The position numbers and the translations under genes were made by a program. A DNA stretch of 64,000 nt, from positions 46,020,483 to 46,084,482 of the forward strand of contig CM060306.1 in NCBI GenBank assembly GCA_030674185.1, written 5' to 3'. Origin of the DNA: Monoplex corrugatus. Its lineage: Eukaryota > Mollusca > Gastropoda > Littorinimorpha > Ranellidae. How positions within the stretch are numbered: position 1 is the first letter of the stretch; every line of letters starts with the position of its first letter. The notes under the pieces were generated by a model. The model saw nothing but the letters and a program-made list of their open reading frames with translations, had not been told where the DNA came from and ran no database searches. Positions 39,715 through 51,210 of this stretch are shown piece by piece.

Positions 39715-40262
39715 ACATCAGAAATAGCCGGCAGAATCGTCCAAGCCAAAACAGCATTCGGGAAGATGACAGGCATTCTTACCAACAAATGCCTATCAAT
39801 TAACATCAGGAAGAGAGTTCTTGAATGTTATATAGAACCAATACTGTTGTACGGATGTGAGGCGTGGACAGTCAACAAACAAAGCCAGAACAAGATTGAG
39901 GCAGCCGAGATGTGGTTTCTTAGAAGAATGTTGAGAGTTCCATGGACAGCAAAGAAAACAAATGAGACAGTCTTGATGGAGGCAGACACAAGTAGATCAC
40001 TCATAAGGAAGATTAGGAAAAGACAAGCAACATTTATAGGCCATTTTATGAGGAAGGGGGATTTGGAGCACTTGGTCACAACGGGAAAGCTGGAGGGAAA
40101 GAGAGCACCGGGTAGACCTAGGGAGAAAATGCTGGACGGACTTGCAGGGTGGCTGGGGACGAGGGGGGTGGGAAAGATGCTAGGGGCAACGAGAGATAGA
40201 GACAGATGGAAGTCCATGATCGCCAACGCCATGCGGCAGGGCACCTGATGATGATGATGATG
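39715..40262 (+). mobile_element. LINE C-terminal end with TGA-repeat tail
   Basis: An open frame from before 39766 to TGA 40246-40248 encodes KAFGKMTGILTNKCLSI upstream in the same style, then RKRVLECYIEPILLYGCEAW, MWFLRRMLRVPWTAKKTN and IRKRQATFIGHFMRKGDLEH. It ends with KLEGKRAPGRPREKMLDGL and RDRDRWKSMIANAM. This is the diagnostic tail of a LINE polyprotein (..YGCE.W.., RRMLRI.WT, GR.R..). At least 160 codons have no stop, the best-preserved LINE piece here. Just after the stop comes (TGA)n at 40248-40262, the short tandem tail common in RTE-like elements. Confidence 0.8.
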
Positions 40263-40629
40263 TAATGTTGCTCAAGAAATTGCCCTCAGATGTATCAGAT
40301 ATCTGAATCGGAATTTGAATCTGACTATGTCTCTATTTGCGTTTGTCTGTCCGTCTGTCTGTCTTTTTGTCTCTGTGTGTTTCTCGGCTAGGAAGTTTTA
40401 CACTTAGACCGGCCATCTCTGGTAAACACTTCTCTAGTCTGGCCGTTCCTTTTACTTTCTGTGGTTTCGCTGTGCCAGCTGACCATTGTCCTGGTCAACA
40501 CTCATATAGGAAGCTGGTGGATAGGTAGTAAAATGGTTAATATTGAGAAGCCAGGGAATTAACTTAATGTGGACAGGCCACGGTTTTCGATGTCCCATCG
40601 TTTGCCTTAGCCGCCGTGGTATGTTCAGA

Positions 40630-40885
40630 TACTGGATGAAATCAGTCCATCTCGAGTGATCAGTCGTTTCACATATCGGATCATACATGTACTGCTACGT
40701 GGGAGCGGAGGGAATCCTCCATCAATAGGGATTAATGAGGTTATTGTCAGTTCCTATGAAAGATCTTAATTAAGTAGCTACTCGTGTGCGCTTATGTATG
40801 GATAATGCTGCCTAGCGTAGTATGTTTAATAATAGATGAGATGCGGTTTGTTCCCCATTCAGGACAATGATTACTTCTGTGTAGC
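40630..40885 (+). repeat. Dispersed repeat or duplicated segment, copy 2
   Basis: TGAAATCAGTCCATCTCGAG, GTGGGAGCGGAGGGAATCC, TTAATGAGGTTATTGTCAG, AATTAAGTAGCTA and AATAGATGAGATGCGGTTTG mirror the segment at 36855-37080. Confidence 0.65.
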
Positions 40886-40904
40886 CGTCTTTTACTCTCT
40901 CTCC

Positions 40905-40973
<69 letters not shown>

Positions 40974-41032
40974 TGTGTGTGTGGGTGAGTGGGTGGGTGG
41001 TGTGGGTGTGTGCGTGTGCGTTTGTGTGTAGA
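40905..41032. repeat. (GT)n microsatellite
   Basis: GT, then GGTG and GC variants. Confidence 0.97.
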
Positions 41033-41108
41033 ACATGCTGGACGTACGCAAAAGTTCCTAACCACATTTTTCTCCACTTCCGATGAAAATCATAAGCGGC
41101 TTTTCTAT

Positions 41109-41190
41109 TTTTCTTTCTTTCTTTTTCTCTCTCTTTGTCTGTCTCTGTCTGTCTGTCTGTCTATCTGTCTGTCTGTCTGTCTGTGTATGT
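41109..41190. repeat. (CTTT)n/(CTGT)n microsatellite
   Basis: T/C-rich to CTGT repeat. Confidence 0.9.
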
Positions 41191-41759
41191 TTGAGAAGTA
41201 TTTTCGTTTTTACCTGCTTTTTCTCTGTAAGTTATGTTTTATATTTTCTTTATCGTTATTGTCAGGAAGTTGTAGTATTTAACTTATTCTATGGACACAG
41301 ATCCATTCTAGTTATTATTCTGGTTTTAAGTTTAATTCAGTTTTGAGCATAACGTGAAGATTCAGCTTGATCCGTGTTACTATTACTATTGCTGTTACTG
41401 TTAACAGGTCAATTTTGACATAGAAAAAGAGATATCGCTTTGCTTAGAACATACGCATTTCTGCACTAGGCATAGTTGAAGAGCATTGCTTTATTAAGGA
41501 ATTAAGTATGCAGAAAGTGATATGGTCTAAAGTATCTTTTCACTGAAATATTGGCTTGAAGAATTACCACGTAAAAGAAAACTGCCAGACCAAAAATGAT
41601 TTGCCGTTGTGTTCATCTGTTAGAAACTTTGGACGAATTGCTTGATAAATTTATATTTGGTTGATAAGATTTTATTTTGAATGTGTACGGATAGACTTTA
41701 GAAAACGATATTTAATGAAGTCTGGAATTGCTTTGCAAAGAGTATTTTTTGTTTCGTTA

Positions 41760-42072
41760 CAAACCAACCCACGAACGAACTCAAACTAACAAACCAACAA
41801 ACACAAACAAACAAACAACAACCAACAAACAACAAACAACAAACAAAACAAACAACAAACCAAAACAAACAAACAAACCCAAATATGTTTTTCAGTAGTT
41901 AACAAACAAGAAACAAACACTTGTTAGAAACAAACACATAAACAAACAAATACGAACAAACTCAAATAGGTTTTTCAGTAGTAAACAAACAAACAAAACA
42001 AACAAACAAACAAGCAAGCAAACAAACAAACAAACAAACAAACAAACAAACAAACAAACAAACAAACAAACA
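41760..42072. repeat. (AAAC)n-rich tract
   Basis: AAAC and ACAA units with a duplicated AAATAKGTTTTTCAGTAGTW spacer (41881 and 41963), pure AAAC at 42016-42070. Confidence 0.93.
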
Positions 42073-42872
42073 GAGAAGCCACTGTATATTTTCAGTAATC
42101 TTTATGTGGAAAGTCAATTCACGTTTCGTGTCAAATAAGCAGTTATTGCTTTAATTCCTCCACCAGAATTGATAGCCGACATCCAGAAGAGAAAATTATA
42201 TTTACTGTATTCAGCATTCTCATATCTCAGCGAATTATTTAACTTCGTGTATTTGAAACTGTTCTTTAGCATTTATTTTCATTAATCTTATCTTCTTTAT
42301 ATTTGATTACTTTCATAATTTTCCATTTTTCACTTTTAAATCAGAAATGTAAAATGTTATTGGTTTATGCTCTAGTAATGTCCTCTAAGCCATATCAGTG
42401 TGGAAAGATAATCTATACTCTTGGACTAGTTATTTTTGTTTACCGCTACCACGATATGTACTCAGATTTTCATTTCTTAATGCTTGGGTAGATGCTTAAT
42501 AATTTGACATGGTATGCCCCCTTTATAGTCATTTGGCTCTCTTTCTTGATCGTTTTCAGTATTGATATTCTAAATTTCTGATCGGACGTGGGCGTGCATA
42601 TATACCACTGTACATCATTAAGCCATGTAACGTGTACCGTGCAAGGAGAGTAGACAGCACTTGCATGTCAGCGGCTTGCAGGATTGGCTGTCCATCTGTC
42701 ACAGGCAGCAAGCAAAGCACGTGAGACAAGGGGCTAGCGCACGCGATGGGAAGTGGCGGATGATGACCTAAAAAAAAAAAAAAGTACGGTACTTACATCG
42801 ATCAGCTTGCAGTCAGGCAGGGGGCTTCTATAATCACTTGCCTCCCGCACGTCGGATGAACGCATACATGCC

Positions 42873-42967
42873 TTAACCCTTTCACTCCATCATCCTGTCC
42901 ATCAGCTTCCTACAGGAAAATGGTAGAAGCTGGTGGACAGGCTGAGCTGAAGGAGTGAAAGGGTTAG
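42873..42967. mobile_element. TTAA-ended palindromic MITE, 95 bp
   Basis: TTAACCCTTTCACTCCATCA at the left and GGAGTGAAAGGGTTAG at the right form a nearly perfect inverted repeat. The middle (CAGCTTCCTAC..GGTAGAAGCTGGTGGACAGG) is itself inverted, so the whole would fold into one hairpin. Confidence 0.65.
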
Positions 42968-43146
42968 CGATTTTTTTCGTTACCGTTTCCGTAGCAACCC
43001 GACTGATCTTTATGGAATTCGTGTTGGATTGTGGACCACTGGAGTCCATCGCACGTAGGCAACATATCTATGTATTGTTTTATTACCACTGTTGTCTTTT
43101 GACCAGCAGGTATCGAAAAGTTGGTCATTTACCTATTTTCAGGCAG

Positions 43147-43213
<67 letters not shown>

Positions 43214-43257
43214 ACTAATTATGTCTATCTATCTATCTGTTTCTATCTATCTATCTG

Positions 43258-43288
<31 letters not shown>

Positions 43289-43450
43289 GTATGTCTATCT
43301 ATCTATCTGTCTATCTATCTATCTATCTATCTGTCTGTCTGTCTGTCTGTCGTCTGTCTATCTATCTATCTGCCTAATGTATGTATGTATGTATGTATGT
43401 ATGTATGTATGTATGTATGTATGTATGTATGTATGTATCTACCTACCTAC

Positions 43451-43490
<40 letters not shown>

Positions 43491-43491
43491 A
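43147..43491. repeat. (CTAT)n/(GTAT)n/(CTGT)n microsatellite
   Basis: CTAT to 43375, GTAT at 43378-43437, CTGT/CTAT to 43491. Confidence 0.97.
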
Positions 43492-43494
43492 TTG

Positions 43495-45375
43495 TGGTTT
43501 CATTGGCACATTTCAGAAAGTAGGTTTGTTTATTTATAAACTTTTTTTTGTGTGGTCACAGTGGATTTACCGTGTACATTCAGGCAGTCTTCCCCAGGGG
43601 GAGCGCACCGCATGCGCAGCATAGTGCCACTCTTTTTTCTTTCCAGTATGTGTTAAACTGAAAAGTTTACTTATTAACAGAAGTTTGACAGGGACATCCT
43701 CTTTGTTGCCATGGGATCTTTTACATGCGCCGAGTGCGTGTTGCACACGAGACCTCGGCTTTAGTGTCTCATCCCAAAGATTAGTGTCTAGACCACCACT
43801 TGAGATCCAATAGAGCGGGGGAGGAAATACCTGTTCTATCCGTAATACGTACCGGGTTTCTCACATACGAGCGCGTACGTAGGCAAGTATTTAACGCCCG
43901 TTCCGTCGGCAGTACTAATTCAGGTTTTAGCTTCTTCGGCAAATGTTTTAACTCAGACCTCCTGCTGTCCGCAGTATGAATACTGGTTTTTCGTATCCTA
44001 GGCGAGTGCTTGATACCCGTCCCATCCCGCAATACGAACCCGGGTTTCTCGCATCCTAGGCGGGTTCTTTACCCCCTGTCCCATCTGCAACACGAACCCG
44101 GGTTTCTCGCATCCTAGGTGGGTGCTTTACCCCCTGTCCCATCCGCAACACGAACCCGGGTTTCTCGCATCCTAGGCGGGTGCTTTACCCCCTGTCCCAT
44201 CCGCAACACGAACCCGGATTTCTCGCATCCTAGGCGGGTGCTTTACCCCCTGTCCCATTCGCAATACGAACCCGGGTTTCTCGCATCCTAGGCGGGTGCT
44301 TTACCCCCTGTCCCATTCGCAATACGAACCCGGGTTTCTCGCATCCCAGGCGGGTGCTTTACCCCCTGTCCATCCGCAACACGAACACGGGTTTTTCGTA
44401 TCCTAAGCGGGTGCTTTACACCCTGTCCTATCCGCAACACGAACCCGGGTTTTTCGTATCTTAGGCGGGTGCTTTACACCCTGTCCCATCCGCAACACGA
44501 ACCTGGGTTTTTCATATCTTAGGCGGGTGCTTTACCCCCTGTCCCATCCGCAATTCGAACCCGGGTTTCTCGCATCCTATGCGGGTGCTTGACCCTTGTT
44601 CCATCCGCAACACGAACCTGGGTTTTTCGCATCCTAGGCAGGTGCTTGGCCCCTGTCCCATCCGCAATACAAACCCAGCTTTTTCGCATCCTAGGTGGGT
44701 GTTTGACCCCTGTCCCTTCCGCAATACGAACCTGGTTCGGATATCTCGTGTGTTAGGCAGATGCTTTACCCCTGTTTTACCGGCGACACGAATCCGGGAT
44801 TTTAGCAGTTGCTTAATTAACCCCTGTCACACATCAATATGAAATGGGGTTTCTCTCATTCTAGGGAAGTGCTTAACCCCTGTTCCACCCGCAATATAAA
44901 CTCGGGTTTCTGGCATCCTATGCGGGTGCTTAACCCCTGTCCCACCTGCAATATAAATTCGGGTTTCTGGCATCCTAGACGGGTGCTTAACTCCTGTTCC
45001 ACCCACAATGTATACTTGAGTTTCTGGCATCCTAGACGGGTGCTTAACTCTTGTTCCACCCTCAATATAAACTCGGGTTTCTGGCATCCTAGGAGGGTGG
45101 TTAACCCTGTTCCATCCTCAATACAAGCTGGATTTCTCACACCCTATGCGTGTGGTTAACCCCTGTTCCATCGGAAACACAAATTCGAATTTCTGGCGTC
45201 CTAGGCTTGTGCTTTAACTCAAACCCTGTCCTATCTGCAATATTTTTTTTCCTTTTGATGACGTACTAGACAGGTGCTTAACCCCCGTCCACAATGCCAA
45301 CCCGGGTTTCTCGCGTCTTAGGCAGGCGCTGTAATCACACTTCTGGGCCACCGCTCCACCAGTGTGGGGAAAATG
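43495..45375 (-). mobile_element. tRNA-derived SINE whose head contains a 1.5-kb tandem expansion
   Basis: Read on the minus strand, the right end (45375-45300) gives a tRNA-like head: GGTGGAGCGGTGGCCCAG, then GCGCCTGCCTAAGACGCGAG and CCCGGGTT. About 25 tandem copies of the anticodon-arm/T-arm part of that head follow (45330-43840). Next comes a SINE body with GACACTAAAGCCGAGGTCTC and GCGCATGTAAAAGATCCCAT (43785-43690). The tail region, CTCCCCCTGGGG, then CCACTGTGACCAC, runs to about 43550 and an A-rich end. The central block GCGCAYGYNAAAGATCC is shared with the SINE at 56565. The parts are collinear on one strand, so I interpret them as one expanded SINE. Confidence 0.6.
43840..45330 (-). 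repeat. Minisatellite, about 25 units of 58 bp, tRNA-arm-like unit
   Basis: On the plus strand the unit is GGGTTTCTCGCATCCTAGGC followed by GGGTGCTTTACCCCCTGTCC, then CATCCGCAACACGAACCC. Successive GGGTTTC starts at 44042, 44100, 44158, 44216, 44274 and 44332 give a period of exactly 58; outer copies are more diverged. On the minus strand each unit reads like GCACCCGCCTAGGATGCGAG (anticodon-arm shape), then AAACCCGGGTTCG (T-arm/B-box shape). Short peptide repeats that read through it are not genes. Confidence 0.9.
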
Positions 45376-45670
45376 ACGTGGACATGGGGGGGGGGGGGGG
45401 GGGGGCCTCAGATGTTTGCTGAAACAAGTATCTGGAGAGGATCCCGGAACGCATTGGGTAACATCAACAACAACTACAACAATAGTAATAATAACAGCAA
45501 CATATAACATGTGTAATTATAATGTATAGAATACATATATTTATCAATAATAATAATAACATAATCATAATAATAGCAATGATGCTAATAAATAATGTAT
45601 AATGCATATAATTATATATGTAATATATATATATATATATGATGATGATGATAATAATTATTATTTCAAT
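45370..45670. repeat. G-run and AT-rich trinucleotide tract
   Basis: A G-run at 45386-45405, then AAT/AAC/GAT repeats and a TA run near 45620-45640. Confidence 0.85.
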
Positions 45671-46146
45671 TTAATGATTATTATATTATTACTAAAAGCC
45701 CAAAAGCACGTGGAGGGATGGGAGAGAGAGAAGCCTCATCAGCGCATGGCGTGATTTCATTGTCTTTGCAGATCATGATTTAGATTGTGATCCCTTGCCT
45801 TGTTACCGGTTGAACACATTTTTTGTGTGCCTATTATTATTTATTTTTATTACGACTGTTTTCAAAGGATTTTGTTTATTTGTGTGTTTCTTTGTTGTGC
45901 TTTTCTTTTCTTTCTGTGTTTTCTCTTTTTTCTTCTTCTTCTTTCTTTTTTTTTTTTTTTTCCTACATTCTCCACTAGTTCATTTAAGTCTCTTTTTAGT
46001 AGATCAGCGATAGGTAGTGATTGAGAATCACATCAGTACCCGTATTGAGCTATTGTGGCACTCGCCAATTTTCGGGAGACATTTGATTGGCCCGTGAGCG
46101 ATTTTCTTTCGATCCAACTGTATTCAAATGTAGGGGGTTCCAATGT

Positions 46147-46215
46147 AGCTCAGGGGATGGTGGTTGCTTACTGGTGGAAATAGTAATTGAGGATCGCCGG
46201 CGGTGCTCTCTCACG
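46147..46215 (+). other. Possible tRNA-like SINE head
   Basis: ATGTAGCTCAGGGGATGGTG resembles an A-box region and GAGGATCGCCGGC a weak B-box 55 bases later. No cloverleaf could be drawn and no SINE body was recognised after it. Confidence 0.2.
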
Positions 46216-46426
46216 GTCTTGCCAAGTTTCCTGTAATGATGGGGTGGATATCTCCTGGGGGTTATTAGTCGGTGATCTTCCTTCCTCTCTTTCCCTTCCT
46301 ACAGTTTGAAAAAAAACAACCTCCCTTTAAATGGAGACAAAAGCCTAAATCGGTACAAAAGCACATACAAGTACGCACGTGCGCTCGTACACAAACTCAC
46401 ATACGTGTGCATAAACGAGAGGGAGG

Positions 46427-46505
<79 letters not shown>
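46427..46505. repeat. (GA)n microsatellite
   Basis: GA repeat with a GGAA slip. Confidence 0.97.
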
Positions 46506-46509
<4 letters not shown>

Positions 46510-46939
46510 CAGAAACTAAGCTTCAAAGCCGATTTTGAATTCGGGCCTAAGAGCAACGTTGCAGTTTTACTGGTTTTGTCGTTGTTGTTATTGTCTGTTT
46601 GATTAAAAAAAACCTTGTTGTTGTTGTTGTTATGAATGGGTTCAGCCATTTTCGTTCAGCAGCGTCATGTGTCAAATGGTCTAGGAAGGAAGTTAACCTA
46701 TCAGTCTTGGGGGTAAATAGCAAGAACCGTGCTGTTAAGAAAATAACAAAACTCTATAGACAAAACGGTCAGGCATTTACAGTGTATGTCACACTCCCGA
46801 TGGCACGAAGGCGTGCACCGAAGACAATACTTAAAAAGGAATAAAAAAAGGGGAAAAACAGGTATAACATCCTTTCTTTCTTCTCTCCATCGTTCAGTTT
46901 CTCTTCTGTATTTTTTTTATGTTGTGTTCGCACACATAT

Positions 46940-46941
46940 GT

Positions 46942-46976
<35 letters not shown>

Positions 46977-46995
46977 TGGGGTATTGTGTTATACA

Positions 46996-47092
<97 letters not shown>
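46940..47092. repeat. (GT)n followed by (CA)n
   Basis: GT at 46940-46977, then CA with two breaks to 47090: an inverted arrangement able to fold back. A 320-codon frame crossing it is not a gene. Confidence 0.97.
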
Positions 47093-47093
<1 letters not shown>

Positions 47094-47390
47094 CGGATAT
47101 ATGTTCACAGGCGCGTACTTGCGTGTATGTATGTGTGCATGCTTGAGAGTGGCTGACTTTGTTGTGTTAAGAGAGAGATTAGAATATATTAATCAGAATG
47201 GCTTTAAAAGGTACCTGCCTTCTGTGGAAACTCATATTGCAGCCATGAGGGGAAAAAGCATTCTTGAAACCGCATCCCGGTGTTTCAACGGACAGATGTC
47301 CCCGCAAATTGACAGGGACGTTTTTTTTGTTTTATTTACTGTTTTACTGGTCTTTGTTACCATCGCAGGTCTCTCCTCTCAACTGTCTCT

Positions 47391-47566
47391 CTTTGTCTGT
47401 CTGTCTGTCTGTCTCTCTGTCTCTTTCTCACTCTCGAACACACAGATACACACACAGACACACACAGACATAGACACACACACACACAGACACACAGACA
47501 CACACACACGCACGCACAGACACACACACACACACACTCTCTCTCTTTGTGTCTCACACACACACT

Positions 47567-47647
<81 letters not shown>

Positions 47648-47706
47648 AAACACACTCACGCACTCACGCACGCACGCACGCACACACTTTCTCACACACA
47701 CACTCA
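47391..47706. repeat. (CTGT)n/(CA)n microsatellite
   Basis: CTGT, CAGACACA variants, then pure CA at 47570-47645. Confidence 0.97.
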
Positions 47707-47892
47707 GAGGCTCGCCAGCTCGGGCACGTGTTTTACTGTAAGTCTTAGTCTTTTATTCTGGGATTGTAATTTCTTTCTTTCTTTTTGTTTGTTTCTTCTG
47801 TCTGTCTCGCTTTCTCTGTCCGTCTGTTTTTGTCGCTGTCTGGGTATCTGAGATATTCAAAAAAGGAAAAAAAAAAAATTTGGCTTTGGAAA

Positions 47893-48052
47893 GTAATGAT
47901 GACGATGATGTTGGTAGTGGTGGTAATGATACTAATACTAATAATATAATAATGATGATATGGTAATGATGATGGCGATGATGATAATAATAATAATAAT
48001 AACAACAGCAACAACAACAACAACAACAACAATAATGATGATAATAATGATA
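47893..48052. repeat. (GAT)n/(AAT)n/(AAC)n trinucleotide tract
   Basis: Imperfect trinucleotides immediately left of the L2/CR1-like LINE end. Confidence 0.9.
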
Positions 48053-48054
48053 AG

Positions 48055-48367
48055 CTCTAAGCTCAATACCTATGGTCCACGAGCCTTCTCTGTTTCTGGT
48101 CCACTCTCCTGGAACAAACTTCCTCTCTCAGTCCGTCAGCAACCTACTTTTGTCTCCTTCAAGTCCGCTCTCAAAACTCACCTTTTCTCTCCTGCATAAA
48201 ATCCTAACCTCACTCAACCCTCCCCTCTGCAGCCTGTCTCCGCTCGGAGGGAATCACATGGTTATAATATATAATTGTATGCTATGCTCTCTATAATTTT
48301 CCATTGCTTTTATTCTTGCTTTTATTGCTTTTACTCTTTCTCCCCATTTATAGCCATGCGTGTGTGT

Positions 48368-48414
<47 letters not shown>

Positions 48415-48540
48415 TGTATGTGTGCGTGTGTGTGTGTGCGAGCGTGCGTGCCTGCGTGTGTGTCTGCTTCAGCGCTTAGATTTGATTTTATCAAGATTTT
48501 GCGCTATATAAATATTGTAATTATTAATTATTATTAATAG
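48055..48540 (+). mobile_element. L2/CR1-like LINE 3' end
   Basis: SSKLNTYGPRAFSVSGPLSW followed by NKLPLSVRQ and FKSALKTHLF ends at TAA 48197-48199. This is the YG.R.F...P..WN.LP..+R...+..FK..LKT+LF tail of L2/CR1-type LINEs. About 340 bases on, GCGCTATATAAATATT followed by ATT-rich sequence matches the well-known 3' end of such LINEs. A (GT)n block (48360-48470) interrupts the 3' UTR. Confidence 0.7.
48358..48468. repeat. (GT)n microsatellite
   Basis: GT repeat inside the 3' UTR of the L2/CR1-like LINE. Confidence 0.97.
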
Positions 48541-48706
48541 GCCCTAATGATAACAGTAATAATACAGTGACAGAGTGTAACTGCCCTTGACGGCATAAAG
48601 AACGATAACACTCACAAAACCCCAGTTCCTCTGCTAGGTGTAGGGGTTTGAATGAATTTTTATGCTAAGATAGGGAGTGATGGCAGGAGCTCTTGACTGT
48701 GAAAAA

Positions 48707-48812
48707 AGACAACAACAACGACGACGACAACAATAACAACAACAATAACATAAACGACGACGACGACAACAACAACAACAACAACACCAACAACAATAAT
48801 GATGATAACAAT
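48707..48812. repeat. (CAA)n/(CGA)n trinucleotide tract
   Basis: CAACAA with two CGACGACGA inserts. Confidence 0.92.
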
Positions 48813-49016
48813 GTATTCTTGTTGTTGAATTCTCTCAGAAAATCTATGAGGTTTGGAAGTAAAGGCTTGTAACATACGGGACAGCTAGATAAATGTCCCC
48901 GACTTCACGTGGCCAGGAAAAAAATCCTTGTTGCTGTAGGCGTAAGCACACTGACAGACTGCTCTTTATTAATGACACCACGTGTCATTGGTGGTGATAC
49001 CTCTCCCCTTCCTGTT

Positions 49017-49322
49017 TTGTTTGTTTGTTTGTTTCTGTCTGTCTTTCTGTCTGTCTGTCTGTCTCTCTCCTCTCTCTCTCTCCGTCAAGGACTTTAATGA
49101 TAATTCTGTCTCTCCCTCATTTGCTTACCTTTACCTGTCTAATTTGATATTTATATTCAGTTCTGTTCTGTTTTTTTTTTTAAACGTACACAAAGACATA
49201 CTCACACAGACACAGGCGCACACACATATAAAGAGACACACAGACACACAGACACAGACACACACACACACACACATACAGAGACACACACACACGTACA
49301 GAGACACAGACACACACAGAGG
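49017..49322. repeat. (GTTT)n, (CTGT)n and (CA)n/(CAGA)n tracts
   Basis: Tetranucleotides at 49017-49085, CA/CAGA at 49197-49320. Confidence 0.9.
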
Positions 49323-49732
49323 GGAATGTTGAAGTGTTACAGATTTCTTACGTTCCATGGGGTTGTTCACAAAGGTTAGAAAATCTGGTACAAATCAAAT
49401 AAAAAAGATTACATATTTCTCAAATGTAGTCACGACAATCAAGATGCACCAAAGGGAGACAAACAGGGTGTAAATACACGAGAGAGTAGTCAATCTTGCC
49501 TTGGATATACGGCAAGTATTTTGACCTGGGCGAAAGAGTTGTTAGGTTAATTGAAGCTTGTTCTTGGATCTACCAACTGGGGATACCTCCTCTACCATCC
49601 TAGCCTACTGTTTTGGCTTAGTGCGACAGGACACAGGAAATGTCACCACAGGATTAGTTAAAAAAAAAATAACGCGCATTACAGTTTGCACTTAGTTTTT
49701 TAATAGGTGTGTCGGTGCTATTTCACTGTCGA

Positions 49733-49830
<98 letters not shown>

Positions 49831-49915
49831 ACACGTATGTATGTACGTACGTACGTATTTATGTATGTATGTATGTTTGTATGTATTATATATATATATA
49901 TATATACTTATATAC

Positions 49916-49985
<70 letters not shown>
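49733..49985. repeat. (GT)n-(GTAC/GTAT)n-(TA)n compound microsatellite
   Basis: GT for about 90 bases, GTAT/GTAC to 49885, then TA to 49975. Confidence 0.97.
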
Positions 49986-49986
<1 letters not shown>

Positions 49987-50674
49987 AACCACAGTATATA
50001 CTTTGGCCAGATTACTAATATCTTGGCAGTACAATATTAATAAATCTGACAATAAATGGCCGTGAAATTGAGCTGCGGTACCTGTACCGTTGGAAAATAA
50101 AATCATCTATTTATTTGATATTCTCTCTCCCTCTCTTTCCCTCCGTTGCCCTCTGTCTTTCTCTCTGTCTTTGTCTCTCTCTCTCTGTCAGATGACTGTC
50201 ATATAGCCAATATCTGTGGTTGAGTCGGCTGAACAGTGATACATAAAACACTGTTTTTGTGTATTTCTTTGTTATTAGACACCTTTCACAGCTATGTGCT
50301 CAGTCCGATGGCCAGTTTTGAAAGAGTGTACGCAAATACGAAAGAAAAGACCTGGAAACATGATGAGAATAACATGGCGGGATTTACAGTTTGTTTGGAA
50401 GTCCAGGAAAAGCTATATATTAGACACAGGATTAAACTTGGAAACCAAGTCAAGAGTATCCAAAAGTTTGGGGCAACGCTGAGCTCGTTCGGGCATTAGT
50501 AGAATGTGAACCCGAAAACGCATTAGAATGTACAATTTTATGTAATGGGTGCGTCGGTGCTGTTGCACTGGCACACATTAATAATGTAGAAATTGGCTAG
50601 GAGTAGAAAATCAAAAGTTACGAAGTATTTTTTTCTGCTGCTTTTTCCAGCAGCAACATGCATTTTTGTGTGTG

Positions 50675-51210
50675 TATAATGTGGCAAAAATTGCCAGTCT
50701 CATTCGTTTCTGAAAGTGTTTATCGTATAATGTGGCAAAAATAGCAGTCTCATTCGTTATGAACAGTCTTTATTGTATAATGTAGCAAAAAATAGCCAGT
50801 TTCATTCGTTTTGAACAGTGTTTATTGTATAATGTGGCAAAAAAATAGCCAGTCTCATTCGTTTTGAACAGTGTTTATTGTATAATGTGGCAAAAAAATA
50901 GCCAGTCTCATTCGTTTCGAACAGTGTTTATTGTATAATGTGGCAAAAAATAGCCAGTCTCATTCGTTACGAACAGTCTTTATTGCATAATGTGGCAACA
51001 GTTAGCCAGTCTCATTCGTTTCGAACAGACTTTATGGTATAATGTGGCAAAAATAGCCAGTCTCATTTGTTACGAGCAGTCTTTATCGTATAATTACGCA
51101 AAGAACAGCCAGTCTCATTCGTTATGAACAGTCTTTTTTCTTGCATTTTTTTCGGACAGTTTTTTTGCGTCTGTTGTATAATATGGCAGACAATAATTAG
51201 TCTCATTCGT
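50675..51210 (+). repeat. Minisatellite, 50-53 bp unit, nine full copies plus degenerate end
   Basis: Units start with TATAATGTGGCAAAAAATAG and continue CCAGTCTCATTCGTTTCGAA, then CAGTGTTTATTG. Starts are at 50675, 50726, 50776, 50828, 50881, 50934, 50986, 51038 and 51089. Length changes come mainly from the A-run. Copies at 50828 and 50881 are almost identical. No frame crosses it meaningfully. Confidence 0.92.

Noticed and set aside
44579..45159. Repeat-peptide frames (for example SGFWHPRRVLN) on both strands
   Set aside because: The 58-bp unit is not a multiple of three, so frames change from copy to copy; they are by-products of the minisatellite.
43840..45330. CRISPR-like array or tRNA gene cluster
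   Set aside because: Units are directly contiguous without unique spacers, and each unit lacks an A-box and acceptor stem, so neither interpretation holds.
46599..46844. 81-codon basic plus-strand frame
   Set aside because: No motif, start codon inside a poly-A/GTT tract, no splice context; chance cannot be excluded.
46786..47748. 320-codon plus-strand frame, one of the longest in the window
   Set aside because: Most of it is CA and CTGT repeats giving Thr-His and Cys-Val runs; the only non-repeat part is reported as an unassigned stretch.
50236..50499. 87-codon plus-strand frame
   Set aside because: No recognised domain, and it could arise by chance in sequence of this composition.
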